A stretch of 64,000 bases of DNA from Epiperipatus broadwayi (lineage: Eukaryota; Onychophora; Udeonychophora; Euonychophora; Peripatidae): contig JAQFVV010006626.1 of the NCBI GenBank assembly GCA_028023455.1, positions 314,001-378,000 of the forward strand, given 5' to 3'. A program made the translations under genes and the position numbers. Below are positions 48,985 through 60,676 of this stretch, one piece after another. The notes under the pieces are model-generated. The model saw nothing but the letters and a program-made list of their open reading frames with translations, made no database searches and was not told where the DNA came from. The first letter of the stretch is position 1. Each line of letters begins with the position of its first letter.

Positions 48985-49315
48985 ATATAGAGGATTTGAG
49001 CTCAGACTTTCAAACACCCTTCAACTATCCATACTATCTCTTATCACTGATACACATGATCACATACACATAGAAAAGATAAATAATCATCAATATTCGT
49101 ATTTCATACTAAACCAGCACTCATCAGTTGGTCCAGATTATCATCTCCCTCCCTCACACAAACACATATAATCAGTGTTCAGTTTATATTAAGATAGCAA
49201 ATCTTCATATATTAATGGACAGGCTTCAATCTGTTCCAACATCCAACTCTTCAGCCATCCATACCATAAAAAAATCTGATGATGGAAAGCCCAAATCCAT
49301 GCTGATGCCAATATT
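48985..49315 (-). mobile_element. Retrozyme-like repeat R inserted in PLE-B
   Basis: About 330 bp matching R copies at 24.1 and 59.0 kb. It splits the PLE-B coding region between KIFDRAT and CNPSDYVAPKVF. Exact borders and duplication not resolved. The 147- and 66-codon frames overlapping it are chance fusions. It shows that R moved after PLE-B inserted. Confidence 0.85.
49088..49132 (-). ncRNA. Hammerhead ribozyme core, R in PLE-B
   Basis: Stem I ACCAA/UUGAU (one mismatch), box CUGAUGA, stem II GUGCU/AGUAU with loop GGUUU, GAAA, weakened stem III, cleavage triplet AUA. Stem II shows G-C to G-U change relative to other copies. Confidence 0.65.
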
Positions 49316-49319
49316 ATTT

Positions 49320-50713
49320 AAGTTGTAATCCTAGTGATTATGTGGCTCCGAAGGTTTTCTTTAATTTGAAGACTCATAAAAATAGTTTTTTTTAAGATGT
49401 AATTTTTTTGTTTTGCTGGAGGAATTGTTGATAAAATGTCAAAATTTTTAATAAGTTTTTTAAGACTATATTAAATTAGATAAATTTTCTTTTTCTTTTT
49501 TTGAGGTTTTTAATAAAATAAATGTTTTTGTTTTAGATGATAATTGCATTTTTGGTAGTTTAGATATTGAAAATATGTATCAGTAAGTTGATATATTAAA
49601 AACTATTGGAGTTTTTCCTTCAAGTTTTAAAAAAATTGAATGTTTTTATGCCGATAAGATTAAGATTATTCATGATTTGCTTTTTCTGTTAGAGGATTCA
49701 ATGTATTTTATGTGTAATGATGTTTTTTTTTATAAAATTAAAGAGGGTTGAGTTATTGGTAATGTTATTTCTCCTTTAATGTGTTCTGTCTATATTGATT
49801 TTTTGGAATGTAGTGTTATTAATTAATTTTCTGTTTCTTTAAAATTATTTGTTAATTATGTTGATGATTGTTTGTTTGTTCTTCTGAAAGAAAGATTAGA
49901 GGAGTTTTTAGATGGATTGAATGCTTTTGATTCTAGTATTAATTTTACTATTGAGGATGGTAGTTTTGATTTTGCAAAATTAAAATTTTTGGATTTAAGT
50001 GTTAAGAAGGTTGATAATGTTTTATTTTGTAGTTATTTTATAAAACCTAATTATTTGAGAAATATGATGCCTAATATTTATCAGCCTTTTGCACATAAAA
50101 AATATCTTTGTTGAATTTTTGTTGCAGAAATAGAAGGCTTAATAACTTTAGTAGTAATGCTGATATTCAAAAAGGTCAATTTGCTGCTGATTATGTAGAA
50201 TTAGGTTATAATCATGAATTTATTAGAAATGTTGTATTTAATAATAATATTTATAGTCATGACACAAATAGAAAAAAAATTATGGTTAGTAAGGATAAAG
50301 AGTTTATGTCTTTACCATTTAAGTCATCAATTTATAATTTGGTTTATAAAAATAGTCATTTGTTAGGAGGAATGAAGGTTGCATGGAAGAAAGGTTCTGA
50401 TTTGAATTCTTTACTGAATTGTTCAAAATAGTCAATTGATAATCAATCTATTCCTGATATTATTTATAAGATTCCTTGTAGTTGTAGTAAGATTTATATA
50501 GGTCAGAGTAAATTGAGCCTTAATGAAAGGATTAATGTTTATATAAGTAGAGTTAAACATAGGTATCATAACTCAACTTTATATATTCATGAATTGGATA
50601 CAGGCCATAATATATTGTTTGACAATGCAATGTTTATTTTTTATGAAAAGAATGAATTAAAGAGAAGAGTAAAAGAAACTTTAATGATAAAACTTCTTGA
50701 ATCTGAGCTATAA
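49320..50713 (+). pseudogene. PLE-B plus copy: RT core and endonuclease
   Basis: KVFFNLKTHK, motif A GSLDIENMYQ, motif B VIGNVISPLMCSVYI, motif C YVDDCLFV (about 49859), the thumb, then KIPCSCSKIYIGQS, LNERINVYISR, LDTGHNILFDNA and FYEKNELKRRVKE. Interrupted by several stops and at least three frameshifts. Its endonuclease closely resembles that of the minus copy. Confidence 0.85.
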
Positions 50714-50817
50714 ATCTTATGAAGACATCTTTTGATAAAAATGGGAGTTGGTTTTTGAAATGAATTATGGGAAGGTTTGTTTGTTTTGTTTATATATGTT
50801 GCTTCTTTAGTTTGATT

Positions 50818-50874
50818 TTCATTTGAGAAGGTCTATTTGATTAGTAGATGAAACCATGGTCAGTTAAGGATTTT
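50818..50874 (+). ncRNA. Hammerhead-like fold, PLE-B 3' UTR
   Basis: UUGAGAAG, stem UCUA/UAGA, UGAAACC-AU-GGUC. Stem III ACC/GGU and a GUC cleavage triplet are present; box 1 has the same U3/A8 pair as PLE-A. Stem I (ACU-like/AGU) is degenerate here. Confidence 0.45.
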
Positions 50875-50945
50875 AGTAAAATTTTGGATTTTCATCTAAT
50901 ATTGTGTTGTTTTATGGTTTTGTGTATATTAATATTGAAACTTTT

Positions 50946-53900
50946 GGTATTCACCAAAGCTTCCCTAGTTTGAAGCTTGTTTTGTTAACATTAATTTAGA
51001 TCAAAATTTTTCCCATAAAATGTGTTAAATTTGAGAGAAAATCATTTAAAGGGCTTTAATCTTAAATTTAAAAAAAAGTTTGAATAAACTTTCCTGAATT
51101 ATTTGATACATAATAAAACCTCATTACTGAACACTTGAAATAGAAATAGTTTATTTATTATGTAAATGTAATAGGAATTTAAAGCATCACAAATGGTCAA
51201 GTCAATATAATTTATGTGTTAAAACTGTTTTGTAGATTGATCAGCAAGAGGGGGGGGGTAAATATTTAGAAAGTAAATCTGATTTCTACTTAGTAAGGAA
51301 TTGGCTGATAAAAATTGTATTGGTTAGAGAAGTATAATTTAGCTATAGAATATTTATTAGATGAAGTTCGTATAGGAAATCAAGGGTTAATTATAAACGT
51401 TAAAACTTTTCAATTAGAATCGCATGTATGTGGGGTGTGTGAACTGAACACATGTAGAATTTTAGTTATAGAAATAACTATTAATTATTATTGGGCATGT
51501 ATGGTATTGTTGGAAAGCTAATTGAAAGATCATTTATTTTATCTTAAATTTTATATCCATAGCAGGCACTTCTCATTCAAAATCTTGAGTTCAAGTCGGT
51601 CTGCTATGTAATTTTTTTTTACTTAATAAAAAATTTTCATTTTGTTTTTTCAAGCAGTTTTCCATGAGGAGCTGAAAAAGATCTAACAAGAAACATGTGA
51701 TTTCTGTCTGAATGTGAATAATTATGTTGAAAACAATAATAAATAACCAATTAAAATTAGTGTATATGGTTTCATTCACATAAAGGCATCATTTAGAGAT
51801 TAATTGACAGAGCAGGACTATAAAACTCACCCATTTTCTGTGAAGAGGCATCACTTTATTTTGTCTATAATATAACTCCGTTTGAGTTTTAAATCCTTAA
51901 TTTAAACAAATATAAAATCAGTTTATTGTCCTTTTTAGCTCAATCTCTGACTGAAAATTTGAATCAAAAATTATATTATTGTAAAAATATGGTATGTGCT
52001 TAATCTACCCACATCGGGCATATATTAATTCTTCCAGAAATTAATCATTATCATGATTCTTAACATGACTGTCATACCCACAGTTAATCGGAAAGTAATG
52101 CAACATAGGCCAAAGATAAAATTTTACTTCGAGAAAACTATGGAAACCATAAGTTTAATGAATAGTTTATTTTAATTATTCATTTCTAATTATGGATAAA
52201 TCTTACTATTTATGTCACAAAAGACTTAAAAAGAAAATAATCATCATAAAATTAAAGTGTGGAACTGAACTATGATACTAATGCATATGTTAATTCCCAT
52301 CTAAAATGTTGTCTACATTATCAATGTCTGCAAAAGCTGATTTATCAATGAATACTAAATGATTATTATGTGAAAGAATATTTTAAATGTTTATCAACCT
52401 GAGATATCACAGACCATCAAGAATTTATAGGGAATATAGTGCTATAATTTATATAAAGAATACCTCAAGTTATCTGACTTTGCCAAGATCATCAGCAGTG
52501 AACGAAAGTCTTATTTGTCACATTGGGGGATCTTAAGACAAAGCTGAATGAATTATAATGGAAAATAAAATCCTATTTAAAGAAACCTACATTGCTGGAA
52601 AGGAATTAAATCAGTGTTTACAAAATTATTGCTCATATAACTAAATGGCATACTATAATTGGATAAGGTGAATGTTAAAAACTGAAAATAATGTGATATT
52701 GTAACACAAATTCTAATAAGGAAAAGAAAAATGTGCTTCACTGTCAAATATAAAAACCTTATGGATTATTTAATAAAATGATCTTTTTAAATTTCCAAGG
52801 ATTTATTGTTGGATAACGTGTTCATGCAGAACTATTAAGGAATAATTACCACTGCAGGAATATGAAAGGAACTTGGTATGACTGTATGGGAAAGAGACTA
52901 TTTTTTATTAATTGTTATTTGTTTCTATAAGCCATTTGTTTTATGCATTATAATACCATTTTTATATGCATAAGTGTTAGTAAAACATTTATTTTCTTTA
53001 AAGTTAAATTGGCATAGTGGCTTAAAATATGCCTTCTTTGAAATAATGAAATATTACTTTACTCTATTGATATGAATGAGAAATATGAATGAAAGGATAT
53101 AGTGTTTATTGTGGTTATTAAAATGGGTTATGACTTTAAAATTCAGTTATAATAAAATTGATATGCTTTTGTCTTTGAATGCATGAAAAAAATATTATAT
53201 GAACAATGCACATTTCTTATTTCTAGTTATTAAAGATAGAAATTTATTTTAAAAGTAAGCATATTTAAGCTTATAAAATTATTGGCTAATACATCTGTGC
53301 AATATTTTGTGTGTAGAAATTACATTTAAATTCTTATATATGTGTACAGATTGGTGAGTGATCTCTGCATGCCTAAGCCAGTTGAGCTGGAGCATGTCTC
53401 ACTCATTAAGTAGTTAGTAAAATTTGAAATAGTTTGAAGTTGTGGATGAATTTCCCACCATATGTTCATCTTACACCATAAGATGATTTCTGTGTTAATG
53501 GTAGTAGTGCTTTGTGTAAGCCCATCCAGGTTTATATGCCTAATGATGAGTCCTAGCATATCTCAGTTCTTATAAAAAGGTGCTCTCTAGTTTTATGGGT
53601 CATTGCCAACACTTATATTGATTTTGAATTCTTTTTCCTTACAGGTGTATATGTGTTTGAAGAATATTAAGAGTAAATATTGTTAATATTGCAGGTAGGG
53701 TCATAGAATCAGTTCGTTGTTTCTCTGTGGCATGTAAGAGTTAAAGTATAATATATTGTAGTGGTGTATAATGCCTGTCTTAGCTTTACAGAGCAGATTA
53801 AAAGCCAATAAAAATTATAGAGTTTGAATTTCAAATTTAGAAAATAAAGTTGTATTTTATGTTCAGACAAGTAGTGTGCATTGAATTTCCAGATTACAGC

Positions 53901-54237
53901 CAGAGCAGATCCTCACTGGATTGGTAAGCTAAATAAAATGTTACTCTTGTCAGAGACAGGGAATATTATTTTATGTATGGGTATTTGAAAGTGTCAATCA
54001 TATGAGAGCTAATTCTTTAATGCTTGAATTATTCATCTCTGAATGTAAGGGTAAGCAAATGCTTTATAATCATCAGAAATTATTTTTTTCAAGGTAATAT
54101 GTAAATTATAAGTTTATTTTTTTAGCAAAAAGAGTTTTTATGACCAGTGTCATTAAACATATACTGAGAAAGATAATATAGAGTTAAAATTCAAGAAGTT
54201 AGAATTAAAAAAAGAAAAAAAAAGATTATTACAAGTT
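50946..54237. other. AT-rich DNA without recognisable genes
   Basis: 3.3 kb with no gene that I can support. A hairpin at 51558-51608 (CATAGCAG...CTGCTATG enclosing CTTGAGTTCAAG) looks like the LTR-terminal hairpins but lacks an LTR. A run of nine G lies near 51250. 53330-53590 is slightly GC-richer and unassigned. Confidence 0.5.
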
Positions 54238-55205
54238 AATAAACATCACATGATCACCATTTCCTATGCTTGCTTGTAACTGTTATTAAAACAGGCAAAA
54301 CTCACTATACATATTGTTACTCACTGAAATTTAGAGTAATCGATGGATGCCAGAAGGCCTGTGCATAAAATCCTCATCTAGTGCTTACTCATCCAAAATT
54401 CCCAAACTAGTTTCTGGCTTGTGGACTTTGTCAGTGAGTGGCCTTGAATCTGAGAGCACTGCACCTAAATCTTAGGATCTTAGGCAACCCTCCAGCAGCC
54501 ATCTTTTATCTTTACTTAACTACAAAACTATGAGTTCTGAAATTGAAAACACCTTCATATTTTCAATTCAAGCTAATTAACTTATATAGTCATATAGGTC
54601 TGAACTCAGTTCAGTACGTATACATTTTGGTGTTTTTGGTTCTTTTGGTGTTTTTGGTTCTTTAATATCCATAGCCACCACTATCCTATTAGGCAGGATT
54701 GGTTTTAAACCAATAAACCACATAATCACCTATTTTCTATGCTTGCTTATAACTATTATTAAAACAGGCAAAACTCACTATATGTATTGCCACTCGCTAG
54801 AGTAATCAACAGATGCCAGAAGGCTTGTGCATAAAATCCCCATCTAGTACCTATTCATTCAATATTCCCAGACTAATTTCTGGCTTGTGGCCTTCATTAG
54901 TAAGGAGCCTTTGATCTGAGAGCTCTGCACCTAGATCTTAGGATCTAATGCAACCCTCCAGTAGCCCCCTTTTATCAGATGGCTGCAGGTGGCTGCTGAA
55001 GGGTTGCATTAGATCCTAAGATCTAGGTGCAGTGTTCTCAGATCCAAGGTTTCTCACAGACAAAGGTCACAAGCCAGAAACTAGTCTGAGGATATTGGAT
55101 GAATTGGCACTAGATGGAGATTTTATGCACAAGCCTTCCGAAATCTGTTGATTACTCTAGCTTGCAGTGATGTGGCAATATGTACAGTGAGTTTCGTCTA
55201 TTATA
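54238..55205. mobile_element. Foldback repeat family H1, compound copy
   Basis: One H1 unit (about 54238-54705), a second truncated direct unit (54706 to about 54984) and an inverted unit (about 54985-55205) share AAAACAGGCAAAACTC, TTTCTGGCTTGTGG and ATCTTAGGATCTAATGC. The last two form a hairpin of about 220-bp arms. Partial hammerhead cores occur in each unit (for example CUGACAA with CACAA loop and GAAA), none fully canonical. No clear target duplication. Confidence 0.8.
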
Positions 55206-56414
55206 AATAATAATTGTTTGTTATAGTATTAAATATGTTCTGTAGCTTACTGGTAGTAAGATTAGTAGAGTCATCTGTTAGAAAAGAAAGATAATTCCGT
55301 AACAGATGTGAATCCTATCTTAATAATAGGATAATGTTTTATATTTTATTTATTTCGAGAAAAGAACTTACAAGCTACAGAAATGCATAAACAATGTAAT
55401 TACCTTATAATTTTTAATGTTAATAAAATTTTATGATTTTAAATAAAAGCCTTGTCTATGTCTCAATATTTTGTGGATCCTACAAATTTTCAGAAATCCA
55501 ATCACAATTATAATTCATTCATAAATCATCATACTAATACTTGAATTTAATGACATTTTAATTACTTATATCTTCAAAATAATAAAAGTATTCGAGAGAT
55601 TAATATATTATATTCAAGATCTCTAGAAAGCATTATAAAATTAAAAGAGAACATTATTTTAAACACTTCAAACTTAGATAATAGGTATGTGGATTATAGT
55701 CAAATTTAGCAATATTAAAATTAAAAGTTATAATATGCAATAAGGTTGTCATGTGAGATTGAATGCTGTGGGTGGGCATAAAACCTCTTCTCCATTCACT
55801 GTATTCAAATAATTTCCCAGGTGAACTTTTTTAGTCAAATTTTAAATTCTCAAAGTCTTTATGTTGTTTTACAAGTAAATATTTATAATTGAAATTTTAT
55901 TGAAGTATTCGGAAATGGAGACAGTCAACATCGGCTTGGCTAAACTAAGCCAAGGTCGATTATAACTATAATGCCTGGGAGAATATTCATAAATCGCAAA
56001 TAATTTCTTATTAGTGTTTAAGTTTTCACACATTACTATTCTGAAGCCCTGAGATGAGATCATCACAGAGTAGAAAAGAGTTGGCAAATGAGAATTAATA
56101 AAAAAGTAAAGCAAAGAAGTCTCTAATTATCAGTTACTAATATTTGCAAAACTAAAATATGATTGAGAGCATGGTAGAGAGATGGATTGTGATGATGATG
56201 ATGGGCAAGAAAATAATTTAAGTTAGCTCAAATTTTAATTTTGACTTTGATGTGAGATGGATGGAGAGTGTGCTAAGAGATTTAGCATGCAAAGTGGAGT
56301 TGAGACTTTCCTCTTTTCCAATAGATTTAATAAATTACAAAGTTATTATTATTAATATCACTCTCAGTGTTTATTCGTTAAATTTTTTTATTTATTTACC
56401 CAATTCATAAGTTA
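55206..56414. other. AT-rich DNA without recognisable genes
   Basis: I see nothing in this stretch. Confidence 0.5.
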
Positions 56415-56547
56415 TTAATGCAAATAATTAGATCGATTATTAACCAATAATAAAGTAGTATCTAAAGTCTCCATTAGAGTTACAATTTGGTGCCCTGGCA
56501 TTTTATAATGTGTTGTTCCATCATCGTTGATTCTGAGACCATCCGCT
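56415..56547 (-). other. Possible host exon (weak)
   Basis: Minus strand: a pyrimidine-rich tract (CCCTCCCCTTCCTCCCGC) and CAATCTGCAG resemble a splice acceptor, followed by 44 open codons with protein-like composition (ADGLRINDDGTTHYKMPGHQ) to a TAA. I do not recognise the protein. It may be chance. Confidence 0.25.
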
Positions 56548-56777
56548 CTGCAGATTGCATGTATGTGTGCGGGAGGAAGGGGAGGGTACAATATATAACA
56601 GTAATAATACTGCATTAAAGTTCTTTTCAGAAAATATATTATTGTTGGAACTATTTTATAATTACAATCTCTATAATATTCACAGTAACATTTATGTATT
56701 TTATATAAAATAACTAGGATCTATTATAAAAATAATACTAATAATACAATATGTACAAGGAAAAAAAACTTGCATTA

Positions 56778-57381
56778 ATGTATACCAGTGATCTTCAATC
56801 CCTGGTCCGTGGACCAGTGCTAGACTGCAGAAGTTTTCTGCCAGTCTGTGCTAGACTGGCAGGAAAGTTTGTAATAAAAAAATAATAAGATTTTAAACTT
56901 TTAATTAATATAAACAATTTTTATTTATTTTTTAATCACATTTTTACATGATTAAAAAAAAGAAACAGAACAAAAACAAAATATAATCAATCATTCATAA
57001 TTTTTTTTTTTTTTTTTATCACAGATGTTTTGGGAGGGGGGTAGAATTAATTTTTTTTTTTTCCTAAAAAAATCCAAAATTTAAAAAAAAAGTTTTATAT
57101 TATATGCATTAATGAGAACAATTGTTATTGTACTGTTTTCTGTAGCAGTATGACTGCACAACTCAAGCAAGAGTGCTCAGCATGTGAAGGTAAGCAACGC
57201 CATTACAATACACAGTATCTAGTGTGCTGTTTTGGTCAGTTATAACAATTATGCTAATTTAAGGCTAAGTAGGTTACATCTTTAAGAAAATTTATCTGTA
57301 AACTTCTGCTGGTCCATGAAATCTTATCCTTATTTTTGCCGGTCCGCAGGTGTGAAAAGGTTGAGAACCACTGATGTATAC
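56778..57381. mobile_element. hAT-type MITE with 8-bp TSD
   Basis: Element 56786-57373 (588 bp) between exact ATGTATAC copies. Inverted ends CAGTGATCTTCAATC... and ...GGTTGAGAACCACTG, with the GGTCCGTGGACC / GGTCCGCAGG subterminal blocks seen in hAT elements. No transposase. Confidence 0.93.
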
Positions 57382-58622
57382 TAAATAATTTTCTATTCAT
57401 TTACTATTAAGCAATTATTAATTACATTAATTGATATTTTATATATGTTCATATATTTATGTTTGCTGTAATTAATAATGCATACATGTGAATAAATCTA
57501 AGTAAATGGTATTATACATATACACTTTCTTCTACACAAAATTTAGTGCTGTGAATGTAAGACCATAAGTAGGTTTTGAATGTGCTAAGCTTAAATTAAA
57601 ACATGGAAATTCTAAGATTTTTTTATCACAGTGTCAAAATGTTCGAAAGTCAAATTACCTTTGTATAAGAAAAGCTTTTACTTCATATAATTGGATTAGA
57701 ATACATAAACTGACTAATCCATGGCTATTTGTTTTTTTTATGATCTAGATCATTATAAGGAAAATTATAACATTCATTGGAACTGCGATGCTTAGAATAA
57801 TTACAAATTTTACTAAATTGTAATCCAAGGGCATGATTAAAGTAGCCAATGTGATAACCATTATGCAGGAAACGCTTTAATATACATTTTATATGTGAAT
57901 ATTTTGAAACACTCTGTTTTTGTTACATGCAACACATTATTTATTATTTGTAGTGTTATATTTACAAAGAAGATTAGTATGTGATGATTCTACTAAAACA
58001 CATGCAAACAGAGTAAACTTTTTTCTTTGAAACTATTAGAAGTTGCTTAATTAACTTTACATTAGAATACTTTCTATAACTGAAACAGTTTTAAAAATTG
58101 AAACAATTTTTTTAAGAACCTGTGTTAAGTGAATTTTAATCATGTAATTTTAATTATATAAACATATACAAGTACCTGTCAATTTTTGCTTACATCATTT
58201 CCTATTATTCCATTTATTCTCTTTCTCCATTGTTTATGCATCAGATTACTCATAACAAACTTTTTTTTTTAGCAATAATCAATTGTTTGTGTATTTTTCT
58301 TTTTTTTTTTTTTGCTTTAAGATATAGTTTTTAAGTTTCATTTATTTATTTATTTTGTTTTGGTTATCATTTGTAAATAAATATTAATATTAAAATATTA
58401 ATATTTTTTATAAATGATTAAAATAACATATATACATATATTAAAAAGCATCGAATTAATCTAAAAATAAACTTCTAAGTAAAAATGAGTGATATGCATA
58501 TTTTCTATTACAAAATATATTTTAGTCAGTCCTAAATGTATGAAAACTGAAACTAATGAATTATTTATAAGATTATTTTATTAAAATATTTTAGATGATT
58601 CAACTTTAAATAAATAATTTAC
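57382..58622. other. AT-rich DNA without recognisable genes
   Basis: I see nothing except a small AT palindrome near 58380-58412. Confidence 0.5.
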
Positions 58623-58682
58623 TTATGAATATTGTAACACTGATACACTCGAACTCATATATGTTGAAAAAATAAATAATCT

Positions 58683-58725
58683 CCAATATACGTATTTCAT
58701 GCTAAACCAGCAATCATCAGTTGGT
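58683..58725 (-). ncRNA. Hammerhead ribozyme, R dimer left arm
   Basis: CCAA/UUGG stem I, CUGAUGA, stem II UGCU/AGCA with loop GGUUU, GAAA, stem III from AUACGUAU, cleavage triplet AUA. Confidence 0.75.
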
Positions 58726-58998
58726 CCAGATTACCATCTCCACACATATATGCTATAAGTGCTCAGATATATATATTAAGATAGCCAAACCACGTACTTT
58801 AATGGACAGGCTTCAATCTACTCCACACTCCAACTCTTCAACCGTCCATCCATTCAATCGCCAGATTTTCAATTGGATGGGCGGTTGAAGAGTTGGAGTG
58901 TGAAGTAGATTGGAGCCTGTCCATTAAAGTATGAGGTTTGGCTATCTTAATATATATCTGAGCACGTATGCCATATATGTGTGGAGATGGTAATCTGG

Positions 58999-59042
58999 AC
59001 CAACTGATGATTGCTGGTTTAGCATGAAATACATATATTGGT
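58999..59042 (+). ncRNA. Hammerhead ribozyme, R dimer right arm
   Basis: Stem I ACCAA (58999-59003) with UUGGU (59038-59042); box CUGAUGA (59004-59010); stem II UGCU/AGCA; GAAA (59026-59029); stem III AUA/UAU; cleavage after A59037 (triplet AUA). Every core position matches the consensus. Stem III is only 3 bp, as in retrozyme and PLE hammerheads. Confidence 0.78.
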
Positions 59043-59323
59043 GATTATTTATCTTTTCAACATATATGTGTTCAAGTGTATCAGTGTTATGAGATAGTAT
59101 GGAGAGCGGTGGGTCATATGAAAGTCTGTGCTCATATACCCTATATATTACATATATAGACACAGATATATAATAAGCCTGTGTGTTTCAGTTATTATGA
59201 ATATTATATATATTATTGAAAGCAAAAGTATAGCAAGCAGATGAATATGTTTTTTAATCAGGTGTAAATAGAATAAGGACTATAACACACTTTGACGAAA
59301 TTCTGATTGAAATGAATTAAAGT

Positions 59324-59427
59324 TAAGCATTGGTGGTCAAGAGGTCAGTGACAGGTGCTTTACAAGCAGTTGTCCTGCGTTAGCAGGATCGCTTCCTGGC
59401 TGATGCTATGACACATGAGAAAAAAAA
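59324..59427 (+). mobile_element. tRNA-derived SINE, copy 3
   Basis: TGGTCAAGAGGTCAGTGAC (A-box region), GGATCGCTTCC (B box with one change), end GATGCTATGACACATGAG and poly-A. Target duplication not clear. Confidence 0.85.
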
Positions 59428-60538
59428 AGTCAATAACATTGATTAAAGTTTTGATATAATATAGAAATAATAAAGGAAAAAAAATAAAAAATGGCTTTTA
59501 ATGGAACATAGAAAGACTTAATTAAAAAGTGAAGGCAAAATCATAGGATCCTGAACACCATTGACAAATATAAAGACTGCCGATATATAGAACTTCTACA
59601 AATGTAATAGAACAAAGGATTATCAATGATCTCAACAGATATGTTGTTTATAATAAAAGAAAGATGCAAATGAAAAGGGATCAGAAAAACCATGATTTAA
59701 ATAAGTGTATGTTTATTAAGAACAAAGGATAGAAATAACAATAAAAGCAAAAAAAAATATGGTAAACAGAAGCAGTATGAAAAATATGAATTTTTGGAAA
59801 AATTGGATAAAAGTGTTTTTGCATACAAAATAATGTTTTCTTTAAAAAAATAAAATATTAAAGCATATTCTATACAAAATGAAAAATGAGAGCTACTCAT
59901 AAATATTGAAGAAAAGATAGACTATAATAAAGAGATTGCATAAAGAATTTAAAAAAAGAACAAATTTCTTCTTGGACTTCTTGGTAATAATGATTTAAAT
60001 AAAATTATATTGACAACCAATGATAACTTTAATAATGCATTAAAATTGATATCTATTAGTGATATACTAGAAATTGATGAAGTACAACTTAAAATGGAAG
60101 ACATGTCCATTTAAGAAAAACATTGTTATTTTCCAAAAAAGATTGGGTATAATAGGTTGTGGTGAGGATTGCACTATATGTTTACAGTTTCATGCAAAAC
60201 AAAATTTTTAAGCTGATCAAAGCAAGTGAAGATAAGGAATGGAATAAAGCAATGGCCATGAGCTCAACTTATCCAAAGAAAAACTATGCATGGTAATCAA
60301 CAATTTACATAAATTTCCTAAACCTACTGGCAAGATTATTCATGTCCTAATTTGCAACTAAAATTATTCATGAATTAACTTTAAATATGAAGCTTCTAAT
60401 ACTAATATAAACTTTATTATTATTAAGCAAAGAACATCATAGAAGTGTGAGAAATTGATAATAAGAACTTTTAATTAGGTCATCCATATTATTGTCTGGA
60501 TATTGTGTATGTTCTTTATTATATTAAAATTTATCATT
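59428..60538. other. AT-rich DNA, faint coding-like patches
   Basis: Plus-strand patches near 59760-59850 and 59960-60110 have protein-like composition between stops but no motif. Possibly an old element. Confidence 0.35.
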
Positions 60539-60676
60539 AACTATCTTCATCTGTTTCAAACATTGGTTGTCGAGAGGTCAGTGATAGCTACTTTACAAGG
60601 AGTTGTCCCGGGTTAGTGGGTTCGCTACCCGGCTGATGCTATGACACATGAGAAAAAAAAAACTATCTTCATCTGT
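60539..60676 (+). mobile_element. tRNA-derived SINE, copy 4, 16-bp TSD
   Basis: Element 60555-60660 between exact AACTATCTTCATCTGT copies. GGTTGTCGAGAGGTCAGTG, B box GGGTTCGCTACCC, end GATGCTATGACACATGAG, poly-A. Confidence 0.92.

Larger units (their letters stand above)
47981..50945 (+). mobile_element. PLE family B, longer plus copy, decayed
   Basis: Head to head with the minus copy. About 48130-50713 covers the N-terminal region, RT and endonuclease; 50714-50945 is the 3' UTR ending near GTTTTATGGTTTTG. An R element interrupts it at about 48985-49315. 47981-48130 may be 5' leader. Older than PLE-A, judging by the number of stops. Confidence 0.8.
58623..59205. mobile_element. Inverted dimer of repeat R, 11-bp TSD
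   Basis: Element 58634-59194 lies between exact TTATGAATATT copies (58623-58633, 59195-59205). The left arm (58636-58860) and right arm (about 58872-59090) pair almost perfectly; a tail of about 100 bp on the right makes the right arm the full-length R copy. The 73-codon frame inside is not a gene. Each arm carries a hammerhead. Confidence 0.9.

Noticed and set aside
48728-49328. 147- and 66-codon frames in PLE-B
   Set aside because: The first fuses PLE-B coding to the inserted R element; the second lies mostly in R. Neither is a real gene.
51558-51608. Mitochondrial-type tRNA or nuclear mitochondrial insert
   Set aside because: The 8-bp outer stem is suggestive, but the 35-nt interior is too short for the arms of a tRNA and no flanking mitochondrial sequence is seen.
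58942-59163. 73-codon minus-strand frame
   Set aside because: Falls inside the inverted R dimer, which is non-coding and folds as a hairpin with hammerheads.
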